Positions 25,301 through 33,437 of a stretch of 36,591 nucleotides of DNA are shown one piece after another. This DNA is from CAYGWX01 sp964353855 [NCBI: uncultured bacterium] (lineage in GTDB: Bacteria; Edwardsbacteria; CAYGWX01). The position numbers were made by a program, and so were the translations under genes. Within the stretch, counting starts at the first letter, position 1. The number at the start of each line of letters is the position of its first letter. Below the pieces are notes generated by a model. It saw only the letters and a list, made by a program, of their open reading frames with translations. It was not told the DNA's origin and made no database searches. Where the stretch lies: assembly GCA_964353855.1 (NCBI GenBank), contig CAYGWX010000016.1, forward strand, positions 1 through 36,591. The letters are read 5' to 3'.

Positions 25301-25819
25301 GCCTCCCTGAACCTCGGGACCCTGTCCCTCGAGACCGGGGACTGGGCCGAGGCAGAACGTTTTCTCCAGAAGGCCGAAGCGGTGATGAACGAGGTCCAGG
25401 ACAAGTTCACCGTGGTCGAGGTCTACTCCCTGCTCGCGCTGCTCAAATGCAAGACCTCAGGCCCCACCTCTGAACCGGACCGCCAGGCCCTGGCCTATCT
25501 CGAGAAGGCCTCGGCCCTGACCCGGGAGATCGGCTCGAAATACACCCTGCCCCGCATCCACTGCACCTACGGAGCGGTCTATGCCGCGGCCGGGGATTTC
25601 CCCCGCTCCGAGGAGGAGTTCAAAAAGGCGGTGGCGATGTACTCGGGGCTCGCCCAGCCCAAGAACCAGGCCGACGCCTGGCTGGAGTACGCCCGGATGC
25701 TTAAGCAGGCGGAAGGGAAGGGCGCCTCCCTACAGGGCCGTTCCGAGGAGGCCTTCGGGAAGGCCCGCGAGATCTACCAGGGCTTGAACCTGCCCCACAA
25801 GGTCAAGGAATGCCAATAA
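22337..25819 (+). CDS. Class III nucleotide cyclase - AAA/STAND ATPase - TPR protein, array member 2
   Basis: A 1160-aa protein with the same architecture as member 1. The ATG lies inside the last codons of member 1 (10-nt overlap), and the codons for that protein's tail also provide the purine-rich AGGA before the start. Cyclase residues are complete: Asp34, Lys74, Asp78, Thr150, Asn157, Arg161 ('TTVMGDVVNLGSR'). Walker A GDAGLGKS is at 256-263 and Walker B is '[12 protein letters not shown]'. The helical region '[36 protein letters not shown]' is the ATPase's winged-helix side. TPR units fill about 650-1140. It shares with member 4 the forms 'GAEGK.E', 'VNLGSRLKD' and 'LAELEEREY+RE', so these two look like one subtype. 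The tail is PHKVKECQ. Confidence 0.88.
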   Translation: MPLEPRAAAGRLSTPPSGGVTREERRHLTVLFADLSGFTALSAKLDPEEVREVANLCFGYLNRAILREGGTVHKYEGDLVMALFGHPAAHEDDPERALRAAFEMFRLLPEINASLSFRLRLRTDLGLHVGLNSGTVVVGEVGAEGKSETTVMGDVVNLGSRLKDAAKRGEIMVSEPVFRAARYLFDFEACEPVAVKGIGKPVRVFRPLREKDSPEPKRGIQGISSPLVGREIELRQLVEKVEALSRGGGGAVFVAGDAGLGKSRLLEELRAGMVKTKTPVILLEGRCPTYGESVPYLPFLQILGTVFGIREQDGPDRVREKLLARTRDLFPEAWLEVAPYLGYLFSVHFEGELDERVRHLDAKALRTQIFVGVRKLLSTLFRAQPLLLVIEDYHWIDRESLDLLEFLFEAPEPFPMLLLALSRVEKEKEGHKVKERLRGKLKGDFLEILLEPLSQEAGSRLVHNLLQVSGLPEEFKTKVLAQAEGNPFYLEEIVRALIDSNAIAYQSGVWRLAPDFRAFSIPDTVQAVIASRLDRLERDAREVLQTAAVIGRNFYIPVLERLSGLASLMLTLYLAELEEREYVRERQRDPDLEYVFRHPLLQEVAYNGLLKKRRRELHRKAGQAIEVLYRDRLEEFTELLAYQYAQGDDPEKAADWLKRAGKRAVDRYAHDEAIAYYRQLAEVLARDFPGRKAEASAAQEAIGDAYSMKAENAPALEAYEAMGRAGEGDRLVQARSCEKIAGVYQKQSRYDESFEVLERAEKTLSGELPEEAMERAEIRFMRCWGYQAKGDLDRAIKEGEAGLNAIAALLRESPPGVDLRKARRIKAKGLNYMAVTYWNKAEHALAIEFNQDLLALSEEISDKLGMGTACGNLGILYHDLGDYPRAVPYYERSYAISQAIGDRQQMIRVSGNLGIVHYERGEYDRALELNQDYLRNTVEIGARQGEVSAHINLGLVYLDRGDWPRARECQMRALALADEIGYPKGAGIASLNLGTLSLETGDWAEAERFLQKAEAVMNEVQDKFTVVEVYSLLALLKCKTSGPTSEPDRQALAYLEKASALTREIGSKYTLPRIHCTYGAVYAAAGDFPRSEEEFKKAVAMYSGLAQPKNQADAWLEYARMLKQAEGKGASLQGRSEEAFGKAREIYQGLNLPHKVKECQ

Positions 25820-25824
25820 AGTCG

Positions 25825-25851
25825 CCTCATCAGGTCAGCGCATGCCCCTAG
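25825..25851 (+). other. Relic C-terminal tail between array members 2 and 3
   Basis: After the real tail of member 2 (P-H-K-V-K-E-C-Q-stop) a second, non-translated copy reads CCT CAT CAG GTC AGC GCA TGC CCC TAG, that is P-H-Q-V-S-A-C-P-stop. The ATG of member 3 (25842) sits in it exactly where the ATG of member 2 sits in the tail of member 1. It is a leftover of gene duplication that now serves as the start region. Confidence 0.65.
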
Positions 25852-28800
25852 AGCCCCTGGCCCCGGCCGCTCTGCAATCCACGGCCCCCTCCGGGGGCGC
25901 GGCCCACGGGGAGCGCCGCCTGATCACGATCCTGTTCGCCGACCTCTCGGGGTTCACCGCGCTCTCCCAGAAGCTCGATCCCGAGGACGTCCGGGAGGTG
26001 GCCAACGTCTGCTTCAGCTTCCTGAACACGGCGATCACGGCCCGGGGCGGGATGGTCCACAAGTACGAGGGCGACCTGGTGATCGCGCTGTTCGGCTACC
26101 CCGCGGCCCACGAGGACGACCCGGAGCGGGCGATCCAGGCTTCCCTGGAGATGTTCGACCTGCTGGATTCCATCAACCGGGCGGTGTCCCTGAGATTGAG
26201 GCTGAAGACCCATCTCGGGCTGCACATCGGGATCTCCTGCGGCACGGTGGTGGTCGGGGAGGTGGGCACCCCGGAGAAGCGGGAGCACACCGTGATGGGG
26301 GACACGGTCAACCTGGCCTCCCGGCTCAAGGACGCCGCCAAGCGCGGGGAGATCCTGGTCAGCGAGCCGGTCTACCGGGCGGCCCGCTACCGGTTCGACT
26401 TCACCGAGGAGGAGCCGGTGTCCGCGAAGGGCATGGAGCACCCCGTCCGGGTCTTCCGGCCGGGCGGGGAGAAGAGCACCCCGGACCCCAAGCGCGGGAT
26501 CCCCGGCCTCTCCTCGCCCCTGGTGGGCCGCGACCGGGAGCTCGGCCTGCTCCAGGGCCTGGTCCGGCGGCTGGCCGGGGGGAAGGGGGGGGCGAGCTTC
26601 GTCCTGGGGGACGCCGGGCTGGGGAAATCCCGGCTCCTGGAGGAGCTCCGGAAGTCCCTGCCCGGCCCGGCCCCGGCGGTCACCTGGCTGGAGGGGCGCT
26701 GCATCTCCCACGGGGAGACCCTGCCCTACTGGCCGTTTCTCCAGATGCTCCGCGAGGCCTTCGGGATCGCCGACCAGGATTCCCTGGACGCGGTCAAGGG
26801 GAAGCTCTCCGGAGGCGTGCGGGACCTGTTCCCGGAATCCTGGGGGGAGATCCTGCCGTTCCTGGGCTACCTCTTCTCGGTGCGCTTCTCCGAGGAGATC
26901 GACGAGCGGGGCAAGTACCTCGACCCCCAGGGACTGAAGGCCCAGATCTTCCTGAGCGTGCGGAAGACCTTCGCCGCCCTGGCCCGGGAGCGGCCCCTGC
27001 TCCTGGTCATCGAGGACTATCACTGGATCGACGCCGAGTCCCTGGAGTTCCTGGAGTACCTCTGCGACTTTCCTGAGCCCTTGACCCTGGGCTGCCTCTG
27101 CCTGTCGCGCGATGAGAAGGACAAGGCGGGCTATCGGACCAAGGAGCGCCTGAAAGCGAAGCTCGGGAAGCGGTTCACCGAGATCGTGCTCAAGCCTCTG
27201 GATGAGGCGGAGGGCGCCCAACTGTTCTCCAACCTGATGCGGACCCCGGGCATCCCCAAGCGCTTCCAGGAGAGGATCCTGGCCAAGGCTGAGGGAAATC
27301 CCTTCTTCCTGGAGGAGATCTTGAGGTCCCTGATCGATGCGGGGGTGCTGGTCTACTCCGATGGGGTCTGGAAGTACACCTCCGCAGCCTCCTCCTGGAA
27401 GATCCCGGACACGGTGCAGGCGGTGATCGGCTCCCGCCTGGACCACCTCGACCCCGAGGCCCGGAACATGCTCCAGATCGCCGCGGTGATCGGCCGGGGG
27501 TTCCCGGTACCGGTGCTGGAAAGGGTCTGGGGGCGAGACCCTATGCTCGTCATGCTCTACCTCGCGGACCTCGATGAGCACGGCTTCATTCATGAGGTGA
27601 AACGCGACCCGGAGTGGGAGTTCTCCTTCGTTCACCCCCTGCTCCACGAGGTTACCTACGCCGGCCTCCTCAAGGCCGCCCGAAGGGAACTCCACCGCCA
27701 GGTCGGGGAGGCGATCGAGGCCCTCTTCCCGGACCGCTTGGAGGACTTCTGCGAGATCCTCGCTCACCAGTATGCCGAGGGGGACGACCCCGAAAAGGCC
27801 CTGGAGTGGCTCGGGAAAGCGGGCCGGAAAGCCGGCGACCGCTACGCCAACGACGAAGCCATCGGCTATTACAGGAAGATGGTCTCCCTGCTCGAACAGG
27901 ACGGGAAGGGGCAGGATCGCGAGCTGTGCGCCGCCTATGAGGCCTTGGCGAAAATCCACCACCTGAAAGGGGAATACGGGGAGGTCCTGAGTTGCTACGA
28001 TACCGTCCTGCGCCATGCCGGAGGGGACCCGGTACGGCAGGCGCATGCCCGGGGACAGGCTGCGGTGGTCCATGCGATCCAGGAGCGCGACGAGGAGGCC
28101 TTGAGGCTCCTCGATGAAGCGGAGGGCATCCTGGCCGGGACGACCCCGGAGGAGCGTGTGGAGAAGGCCGACCTCTCGATCGTGAGATCCCGGGTCTTCC
28201 AGGGAATGGGGGCGAGCGAAAAAGCCCGGAACGCAGCCCTGCGGGGCCTGGAGATATTGGAGAGCCTGCAGGCCGGGGAATCCCCTCTCGTCAGGGAGCG
28301 GGTCTCCATGTTGAGCATCAGGGCTTACAACATGCTCGGGGTCAACTGCACCCATTCCGGGGAACTGGATAAAGCCCTGGAATTTTTCCGAAAAAGCCTG
28401 GACCTCGCCGAACGGTTCGGGAAGAAGGGGGATGTCTGCGTGGCCTGCAACAACATCGGCTCCATCCTCCATCGCAACGGGAAGCTCGATGAGGCGGTTC
28501 ATTTTCTCGAGCAGGCCAAGACGACCGCCGAGGAGATCGGGCGCCGTTCCACCCTGGCCAGGGCCTACAACAATCTGGGGCTGGTGTACCGCACCGGGGG
28601 GGATTTCGACCTGGCCACGGAGTACTTCGAACGCGCCCTGGAGATCTACGAAGAGCTGGGGGAGAAGCAGGCCGCGTGCATGCCGATCAGGAACCTGGGT
28701 GTGATCTGTCAGGAACGGGAGGACCTCGCCCGGGCGAAAGTCCATTACCTGGAGAGCCTGAGCCGTGCGGAGGCCATCGGCTACCAGGCCGGGATCGCCA

Positions 28801-29321
28801 TGGCCACCTGCGATCTGGCGCTTCTCTACGCCTCGAGCGGGGATTCGCGCCAAGCCGAACGGTGCTTCCAAAGGTCGGAGGAGATCTCCGCGGAGACCGG
28901 GTTCAAGGAGAACCTGCTCACCACCTGGATCGGGTTCGCGAGGTTAAAAGCTGAACAGGCCGGGCCGGGCGGCCCCCCCTCCCCCGAGGCCTTGGGGTAT
29001 ACGGAAAAGGCCCTTCAGCTGGCCGGGGAGCTGAATCAGCCCCGCTCCCAGGCGGACTGTTTCCTGATCTATGCCCGGGCCCATGCCCGGGCCGGGGACT
29101 TCCCCAGAGCGGAGGAGTATTTCCTGAAAGGCCTTGCGGTCTACGAGGCCTGCAAGGAGAAAAAGTTAATAGCCGAAGCCTACCTGGATTACGCCCGGAT
29201 GCTGAAGCGGGCGCCGGCCGGGACGGGCTTGGAAGGCAAGGCCGGGGAGTATTTCCAGAAAGCCCGGGCCCTGTTCCAGGCCATGAACCTCCCTCACAAG
29301 GTCCAGGAATGCCAGGGGTGA
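25842..29321 (+). CDS. Class III nucleotide cyclase - AAA/STAND ATPase - TPR protein, array member 3
   Basis: A 1159-aa protein starting at ATG 25842 within the relic tail, 22 nt after member 2 ends. Its N-terminus (MPLEPLAPAALQSTAPSGG) parallels that of member 2. Cyclase residues are complete: Asp34, Lys74, Asp78, Thr150, Asn157, Arg161. Walker A GDAGLGKS is at 256-263 and Walker B is '[12 protein letters not shown]'. TPR units of about 40 residues run to the end ('NNIGSILHRNGKLDEAV', 'NNLGLVYRTGGDFDLAT'). With members 1 and 5 it shares 'EKRE.TV' and 'VN.ASR' in the cyclase, unlike members 2 and 4. One local oddity is 'ISCGTVVVG' where the others read 'NSGTVVVG'. The tail is PHKVQECQG. Confidence 0.88.
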   Translation: MPLEPLAPAALQSTAPSGGAAHGERRLITILFADLSGFTALSQKLDPEDVREVANVCFSFLNTAITARGGMVHKYEGDLVIALFGYPAAHEDDPERAIQASLEMFDLLDSINRAVSLRLRLKTHLGLHIGISCGTVVVGEVGTPEKREHTVMGDTVNLASRLKDAAKRGEILVSEPVYRAARYRFDFTEEEPVSAKGMEHPVRVFRPGGEKSTPDPKRGIPGLSSPLVGRDRELGLLQGLVRRLAGGKGGASFVLGDAGLGKSRLLEELRKSLPGPAPAVTWLEGRCISHGETLPYWPFLQMLREAFGIADQDSLDAVKGKLSGGVRDLFPESWGEILPFLGYLFSVRFSEEIDERGKYLDPQGLKAQIFLSVRKTFAALARERPLLLVIEDYHWIDAESLEFLEYLCDFPEPLTLGCLCLSRDEKDKAGYRTKERLKAKLGKRFTEIVLKPLDEAEGAQLFSNLMRTPGIPKRFQERILAKAEGNPFFLEEILRSLIDAGVLVYSDGVWKYTSAASSWKIPDTVQAVIGSRLDHLDPEARNMLQIAAVIGRGFPVPVLERVWGRDPMLVMLYLADLDEHGFIHEVKRDPEWEFSFVHPLLHEVTYAGLLKAARRELHRQVGEAIEALFPDRLEDFCEILAHQYAEGDDPEKALEWLGKAGRKAGDRYANDEAIGYYRKMVSLLEQDGKGQDRELCAAYEALAKIHHLKGEYGEVLSCYDTVLRHAGGDPVRQAHARGQAAVVHAIQERDEEALRLLDEAEGILAGTTPEERVEKADLSIVRSRVFQGMGASEKARNAALRGLEILESLQAGESPLVRERVSMLSIRAYNMLGVNCTHSGELDKALEFFRKSLDLAERFGKKGDVCVACNNIGSILHRNGKLDEAVHFLEQAKTTAEEIGRRSTLARAYNNLGLVYRTGGDFDLATEYFERALEIYEELGEKQAACMPIRNLGVICQEREDLARAKVHYLESLSRAEAIGYQAGIAMATCDLALLYASSGDSRQAERCFQRSEEISAETGFKENLLTTWIGFARLKAEQAGPGGPPSPEALGYTEKALQLAGELNQPRSQADCFLIYARAHARAGDFPRAEEYFLKGLAVYEACKEKKLIAEAYLDYARMLKRAPAGTGLEGKAGEYFQKARALFQAMNLPHKVQECQG

Positions 29322-29332
29322 AAGAGGCCCCG

Positions 29333-29359
29333 CCCCGCAAGGTCAGGGGATGCCCGTAG
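29333..29359 (+). other. Relic C-terminal tail between array members 3 and 4
   Basis: CCC CGC AAG GTC AGG GGA TGC CCG TAG reads P-R-K-V-R-G-C-P-stop, echoing the real tail of member 3 (P-H-K-V-Q-E-C-Q). The start ATG of member 4 (29350) is embedded in it at the same place as at the other junctions. AAGGTCAGGGG serves as its ribosome-binding region. Confidence 0.6.
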
Positions 29360-32300
29360 AAACGGAAACCCTTTCGCCCAGCCGCGCGGCCGGGTCCGCG
29401 GGCCTGTCCGGGTCGGCGGTGCTCGAGGAGCGCCGGCTGATCACCATCCTGTTCGCCGACCTCTCGGGGTTCACGGCGCTCTCCTCACGGCTCGACCCCG
29501 AGGAGGTCCAGGAGGTCGCCAACGTCTGCTTCGAGCACCTGAACCGGACCATCCTGGCGGAGGGCGGGACGGTGCACAAGTACGAGGGCGACCTGGTGAT
29601 CGCGCTGTTCGGCTACCCCGCGGCCCACGAGGACGACCCGGAGCGCGCCGTGCGGGCGGCCTTCCGCATGTTCACGCTGATCCCCGGGATCAACGCCGAG
29701 CTCTCTTCCCGGCTCCGCCAGACGACCGACCTCGGGCTGCACGTCGGGATCAACAGCGGCACGGTGGTGGTCGGGCAGGTCGGCGCGGAGGGCAAGACCG
29801 AGGTCACCGTGATGGGCGACGCCGTGAACCTGGGCTCGCGCCTGAAGGACCTGGCCCTCCGCGGGGAGATCAAGGTCTCCGGGCCGGTCTACCGCGCCAC
29901 GCGCTACCTCTTCGACTACGAGACCTGCGAGCCGGTCGCGGTGAAGGGGATCGGCATCCCGGTCAAGGTCTACCGCCCGCTGCGCGAGAAGGACGCCCCC
30001 GACCCCAAGCGCGGGATCCAGGGGCTTCGCTCGCCCCTGCTCGGACGGGAGGGCGAGCTGGCCCGGCTACAGGCGAGGGTCGAGGCCCTCATCCAGGGCA
30101 AGGGGGGGGCAGCCTTCATCCTGGGGGACGCCGGCCTGGGCAAGACCCGGCTGTGGGAGGAGCTCAAGGCCGCGGTTGCCCGCCGGCGCCTTCCGGTGAT
30201 CCTGCTGGAGGGCCGCTGCCAGGCCTACGGCGAGGCCGTGCCCTACCGGCCCTTCCTGCAGGTCCTCCGCACGATCTACGGGATCGCCGACCGGGATTCC
30301 CGGGAGGCGGTGGAGGAGAAGCTCCTGGCCCGCACCCGGGCCGTGCTGCCCGAGACCTGGCCGGACGCCGCCCCCTACCTGGGCTACCTGCTCGGGGTGC
30401 GCTTCGGGAACGGCGGCCTGGACGCCAAGGTCCGCAACCTGGAGGCCGAGGAGCTCAAGGCCCAGATCGCGCTCTCCGTGCGCGTGCTCCTGGCCGCCCT
30501 TTTCCGCGACCAGCCCGTGCTCCTGGGGATCGAGGACTTCCACCGCATGGACCCGGCGTCCCTGGAGCTCCTGGAGTTCTTGTTCGAGTCCCCGGGGTCC
30601 TTCCCGATGCTGCTCCTGGCCCTGGCCCGGCCCGAGAAGGAGCGGGAGGGCTACAAGGCGAGGGAGCGCTTCAAGGCGAGACTGGGGGCGGAATGCACCG
30701 AGATCCTGCTCGCCCCGCTCTCCGGGGAGGACAGCGGCCGGTTCGTGGACCACCTGCTTGCCGCCCCGGGGCTCCCGGAGGAGGCCCGCAGAAGAATCCT
30801 GGCCCGCGCCGAAGGCAACCCCTTCTTCCTGGAGGAGACGGTGCGCTCCCTGATCGACGCCCAGGCCCTGACCTTCCGCTCGGGGGCCTGGGTCCCGGCC
30901 CCGGACCTGGGCGCGTTCGCGCTCCCCGAGACCGTCCAGGCCGTGATCGCCGCGCGCATGGACAAGCTGGAGAAGGACGTCCGCGATGTCCTCCAGGTCG
31001 CCGCGGTGATCGGACGGAATTTCCAGGTCCGGGTCCTGGGCGAGCTCTGCGGCCTGGACGGCCTGATGCTCACCCTCTACCTCGCCGAGCTGGAGGAGCG
31101 CGAATACATCCGGGAGGCGACCCGCGACCCGGACCTGGTCTACACCTTCCACCAGCCCCTGGTCCAGGAGGTCGCCTACCACAGCCTGCTCAAGACCCGC
31201 CGCCGCGAGCTCCACAGCCGGGCCGGGGAGGTGATCGAGGCGCTCAATGGCGACCGGCTGGAGGACTCGACCGAGCTCCTGGCCTACCAGTACTCCCGGG
31301 GGGACGACCCCGGGAAGGCGGTCCTCTGGCTCACCCGGGCCGGACGGAAGGCCAAGGAGCGCTACGCCAACGAGGAGGCCATCGCCTACTTCCAGGAGGC
31401 GGCCGAGATCCTCAAGGAAAGTCCGGGAGGGGACGCTCAGGAGCTCGCGAACACCTGGGAGGTCCTCGGGGAGATCCATTTCCTGAAGGGCGACTACGAG
31501 CGCTCCCGGACCTGCTACCGCGACGCGGAAGGGGCCGCCGGGCCGGACCCCAGGGCCCGCACCCGGCTGCACCGGAGGATCGCCAATGTCAGCCAGAGCC
31601 AGGGCCGCTACCAGGAGGCCCTGGCGCTCTACAACGAGGTCGACCGGGACCTCGCCAAGGGGGGGGCGGCGGACCAGCTGGAGCGCGCCGACTGCTTCTT
31701 CTCGCGCTGCTGGATCTACTGCGTCCTGGGGGAGTTCGGCAAGGCCATCCGCCAGGGCGAGGAGGGGCTCTCCCAGCTCGCCTTCGCTTCGGTCCTGGAC
31801 GACCCCGCCCTGGAGGCCCGCCGGGTGCAGAGGACCCGGGCCCGGGGCTACCTGACCCTGGGCACGGCCTTCTCCAAGAACGGCGAGACCGACCGCGCGA
31901 TCGACCTGTACACCCAGAACCTCGAGCTGTCCCGGAAGCTCGGCGACAAGCTGGCCATCGGCAAGGCCTGCAACCACCTGGGCAACGAATACCACACCAA
32001 GGGCGACGCCGAGCGCGCCCTGGCGATGTACTGGGAATACCTCGCCCTCTCCCGCGAGATCGGATACAAGAAGGGGATCGCGATTGCGAGCAACAACATG
32101 GGCTTCGTCTACGAAGGCCTGGGGCAAAGGGACAAGGCCCTGGAGCTCTACCAGGTCTACCTGGGCTCCTCCGAGGAGATGGGCTACGCCCGCGGGATCG
32201 CGATCGGCTGCGGGAACCTGGGCGGGCTATACCTCGAGGCCGGCGAGCTGGAAGCGGCCCGGGGATACCTGGAGCGGGCGGAAGCGGTCTGCACGGAGAT

Positions 32301-32724
32301 CGGCGACCGGCCCAACCTGATCGCGACCTGCCTGCGCCTCGCCGAGTTGAAACAGGCCCTGGCCCGGCGGGACGGGGGCTCAGGGAAAGAGGCCTGGGAG
32401 TGCGCGGAACGGGCCCTGGGCATGGCCGAAGAACTGGACTCCAAGGAACTGCGCGGGAGGAGCCTCCTGGTCCGCGGAAAACTCCACGCCGCCGCGGACG
32501 ATTTTACCGCCGCCGGGGACGACCTGCGCCAGGCCGTGGCCCTGTTCGCGGACGTGGGGGAGCTCCGGTTCCAGGCCGACGCCTGGCTGGAGTACGCAAG
32601 GATGCTGAAAGCCGCGGCCGCGAAGGGGATCGCCCTGGAGGGGAGGGCGGAGGACTGCCTGGGGAAGGCCCGCCGGCTCTACGAGGGCCTGAACCTGCCT
32701 CACAAGGTCAAGGAATGCCGATAA
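29350..32724 (+). CDS. Class III nucleotide cyclase - AAA/STAND ATPase - TPR protein, array member 4
   Basis: A 1124-aa protein with the same layout. Cyclase residues are complete: Asp37, Lys77, Asp81, Thr153, Asn160, Arg164 ('[13 protein letters not shown]'). Walker A is GDAGLGKT at 259-266. The Walker B region reads 'VLLGIEDFHRMDPASL', with Arg where the other members have Trp, so its ATPase may behave differently. TPR units fill about 660-1110 ('LTLGTAFSKNGETDRAI', 'NHLGNEYHTKGDAERAL'). Codons here are the most GC-rich of the array. It resembles member 2 in several blocks ('LLEFLFE.P..FPMLLLAL'). Its tail PHKVKECR overlaps the start of the fifth gene. Confidence 0.87.
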   Translation: MPVETETLSPSRAAGSAGLSGSAVLEERRLITILFADLSGFTALSSRLDPEEVQEVANVCFEHLNRTILAEGGTVHKYEGDLVIALFGYPAAHEDDPERAVRAAFRMFTLIPGINAELSSRLRQTTDLGLHVGINSGTVVVGQVGAEGKTEVTVMGDAVNLGSRLKDLALRGEIKVSGPVYRATRYLFDYETCEPVAVKGIGIPVKVYRPLREKDAPDPKRGIQGLRSPLLGREGELARLQARVEALIQGKGGAAFILGDAGLGKTRLWEELKAAVARRRLPVILLEGRCQAYGEAVPYRPFLQVLRTIYGIADRDSREAVEEKLLARTRAVLPETWPDAAPYLGYLLGVRFGNGGLDAKVRNLEAEELKAQIALSVRVLLAALFRDQPVLLGIEDFHRMDPASLELLEFLFESPGSFPMLLLALARPEKEREGYKARERFKARLGAECTEILLAPLSGEDSGRFVDHLLAAPGLPEEARRRILARAEGNPFFLEETVRSLIDAQALTFRSGAWVPAPDLGAFALPETVQAVIAARMDKLEKDVRDVLQVAAVIGRNFQVRVLGELCGLDGLMLTLYLAELEEREYIREATRDPDLVYTFHQPLVQEVAYHSLLKTRRRELHSRAGEVIEALNGDRLEDSTELLAYQYSRGDDPGKAVLWLTRAGRKAKERYANEEAIAYFQEAAEILKESPGGDAQELANTWEVLGEIHFLKGDYERSRTCYRDAEGAAGPDPRARTRLHRRIANVSQSQGRYQEALALYNEVDRDLAKGGAADQLERADCFFSRCWIYCVLGEFGKAIRQGEEGLSQLAFASVLDDPALEARRVQRTRARGYLTLGTAFSKNGETDRAIDLYTQNLELSRKLGDKLAIGKACNHLGNEYHTKGDAERALAMYWEYLALSREIGYKKGIAIASNNMGFVYEGLGQRDKALELYQVYLGSSEEMGYARGIAIGCGNLGGLYLEAGELEAARGYLERAEAVCTEIGDRPNLIATCLRLAELKQALARRDGGSGKEAWECAERALGMAEELDSKELRGRSLLVRGKLHAAADDFTAAGDDLRQAVALFADVGELRFQADAWLEYARMLKAAAAKGIALEGRAEDCLGKARRLYEGLNLPHKVKECR

Positions 32725-33413
32725 AGCCCGCCTCCGCCGGACGCGATTCCAGGCCAAAGGAGCTTTACGGGGGTGCGGCGCCCGGGGAGCGCCGCCTGGT
32801 CACCATCCTCTCCGCCGGCCTCTCGGGGTGCACGGCGCTCTCCGCCAAGATCGATACCGAGGACGTCCGGGAGGCGGTCCAGGTCTGCTCGAGCTACCTG
32901 AACACGGCGATCATCGCCCAGGGCGGGACGGTCCACAAGCACGAGGGCGAAGCGGTGATCGCGCTGTTCGGCTACCCTAAGGCCCGCGAGGACGACCCCG
33001 AGCGCGCGGTCCGGGCTGGCTTCGACATGTTCGACGTCCTGGACTCGATCAACCGCGTGCTGACCCTGAGGTTGAGAGTCAGGACCGACCTCGGGCTGCA
33101 CCTCGGGATCGCGAGCGGGACCGTGGTCGTGGGCGGGGTGGGGACTCCCGAGAAGCGGGAACTCACCGTGACGGGCGACCCCGTGAACCTGGCCTCCCGC
33201 TTGAAGGACGCGGCCGTGCGGCGCGAGATCGTCGTGTCCGAGCCGGTCTACCGGGCCACGCGGTACCTCTTCGAATACGAGGACCTTGTGTCCGTGGCGC
33301 TCGAGGGGATCGGCCGCCCACTCAAGGTCTACCGGCCTCTCCGGGAGCGGACCAAGCCTAAGCCCAAGCCCAGGGTCCGCGGACTCGCCTCACCCGCAGG
33401 CCATTCGAAATGA
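32715..33413 (+). CDS. Truncated cyclase-domain protein with lost metal site, array member 5
   Basis: A 232-aa protein whose ATG lies in the tail of member 4 (10-nt overlap). It aligns with the others from the first residues through 'VYRPLRERTKPKPKPRVRGLASP', then stops where they begin the ATPase ('SPLVGRE'). Both metal ligands are changed: 'LFADLSGFT' has become 'LSAGLSGCT' (Asp to Gly35), and 'HKYEGD' has become 'HKHEGE' (Asp to Glu79). Lys75, Thr151, Asn158 and Arg162 remain. Catalysis is therefore unlikely. The frame is otherwise undamaged and codon use is normal, so it may be a recent pseudogene or a pseudocyclase that pairs with the active members, since class III cyclases work as dimers. 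It is closest to member 3 ('LDSINR', 'GTPEKRE'). Confidence 0.7.
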   Translation: MPIKPASAGRDSRPKELYGGAAPGERRLVTILSAGLSGCTALSAKIDTEDVREAVQVCSSYLNTAIIAQGGTVHKHEGEAVIALFGYPKAREDDPERAVRAGFDMFDVLDSINRVLTLRLRVRTDLGLHLGIASGTVVVGGVGTPEKRELTVTGDPVNLASRLKDAAVRREIVVSEPVYRATRYLFEYEDLVSVALEGIGRPLKVYRPLRERTKPKPKPRVRGLASPAGHSK

Positions 33414-33437
33414 GTTCTTTACGAGACCCGAACCAAA

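Noticed and set aside
25848-28871. A 1007-codon open frame on the minus strand (and similar long ones at 937-2310, 10733-13414, 22343-24130, 30067-32127).
   Set aside because: High GC content leaves few stop codons in the frame opposite real genes. Their translations are Pro/Gly/Arg/Leu-rich without domains, while the plus-strand frames encode clear conserved proteins.
30153-32714. Upstream part of a 1086-codon plus-strand frame that continues into the fifth cyclase gene.
   Set aside because: Before 32715 it is a shifted reading of array member 4, rich in Gly, Pro and Arg. Only the part from the ATG at 32715 resembles a protein family.
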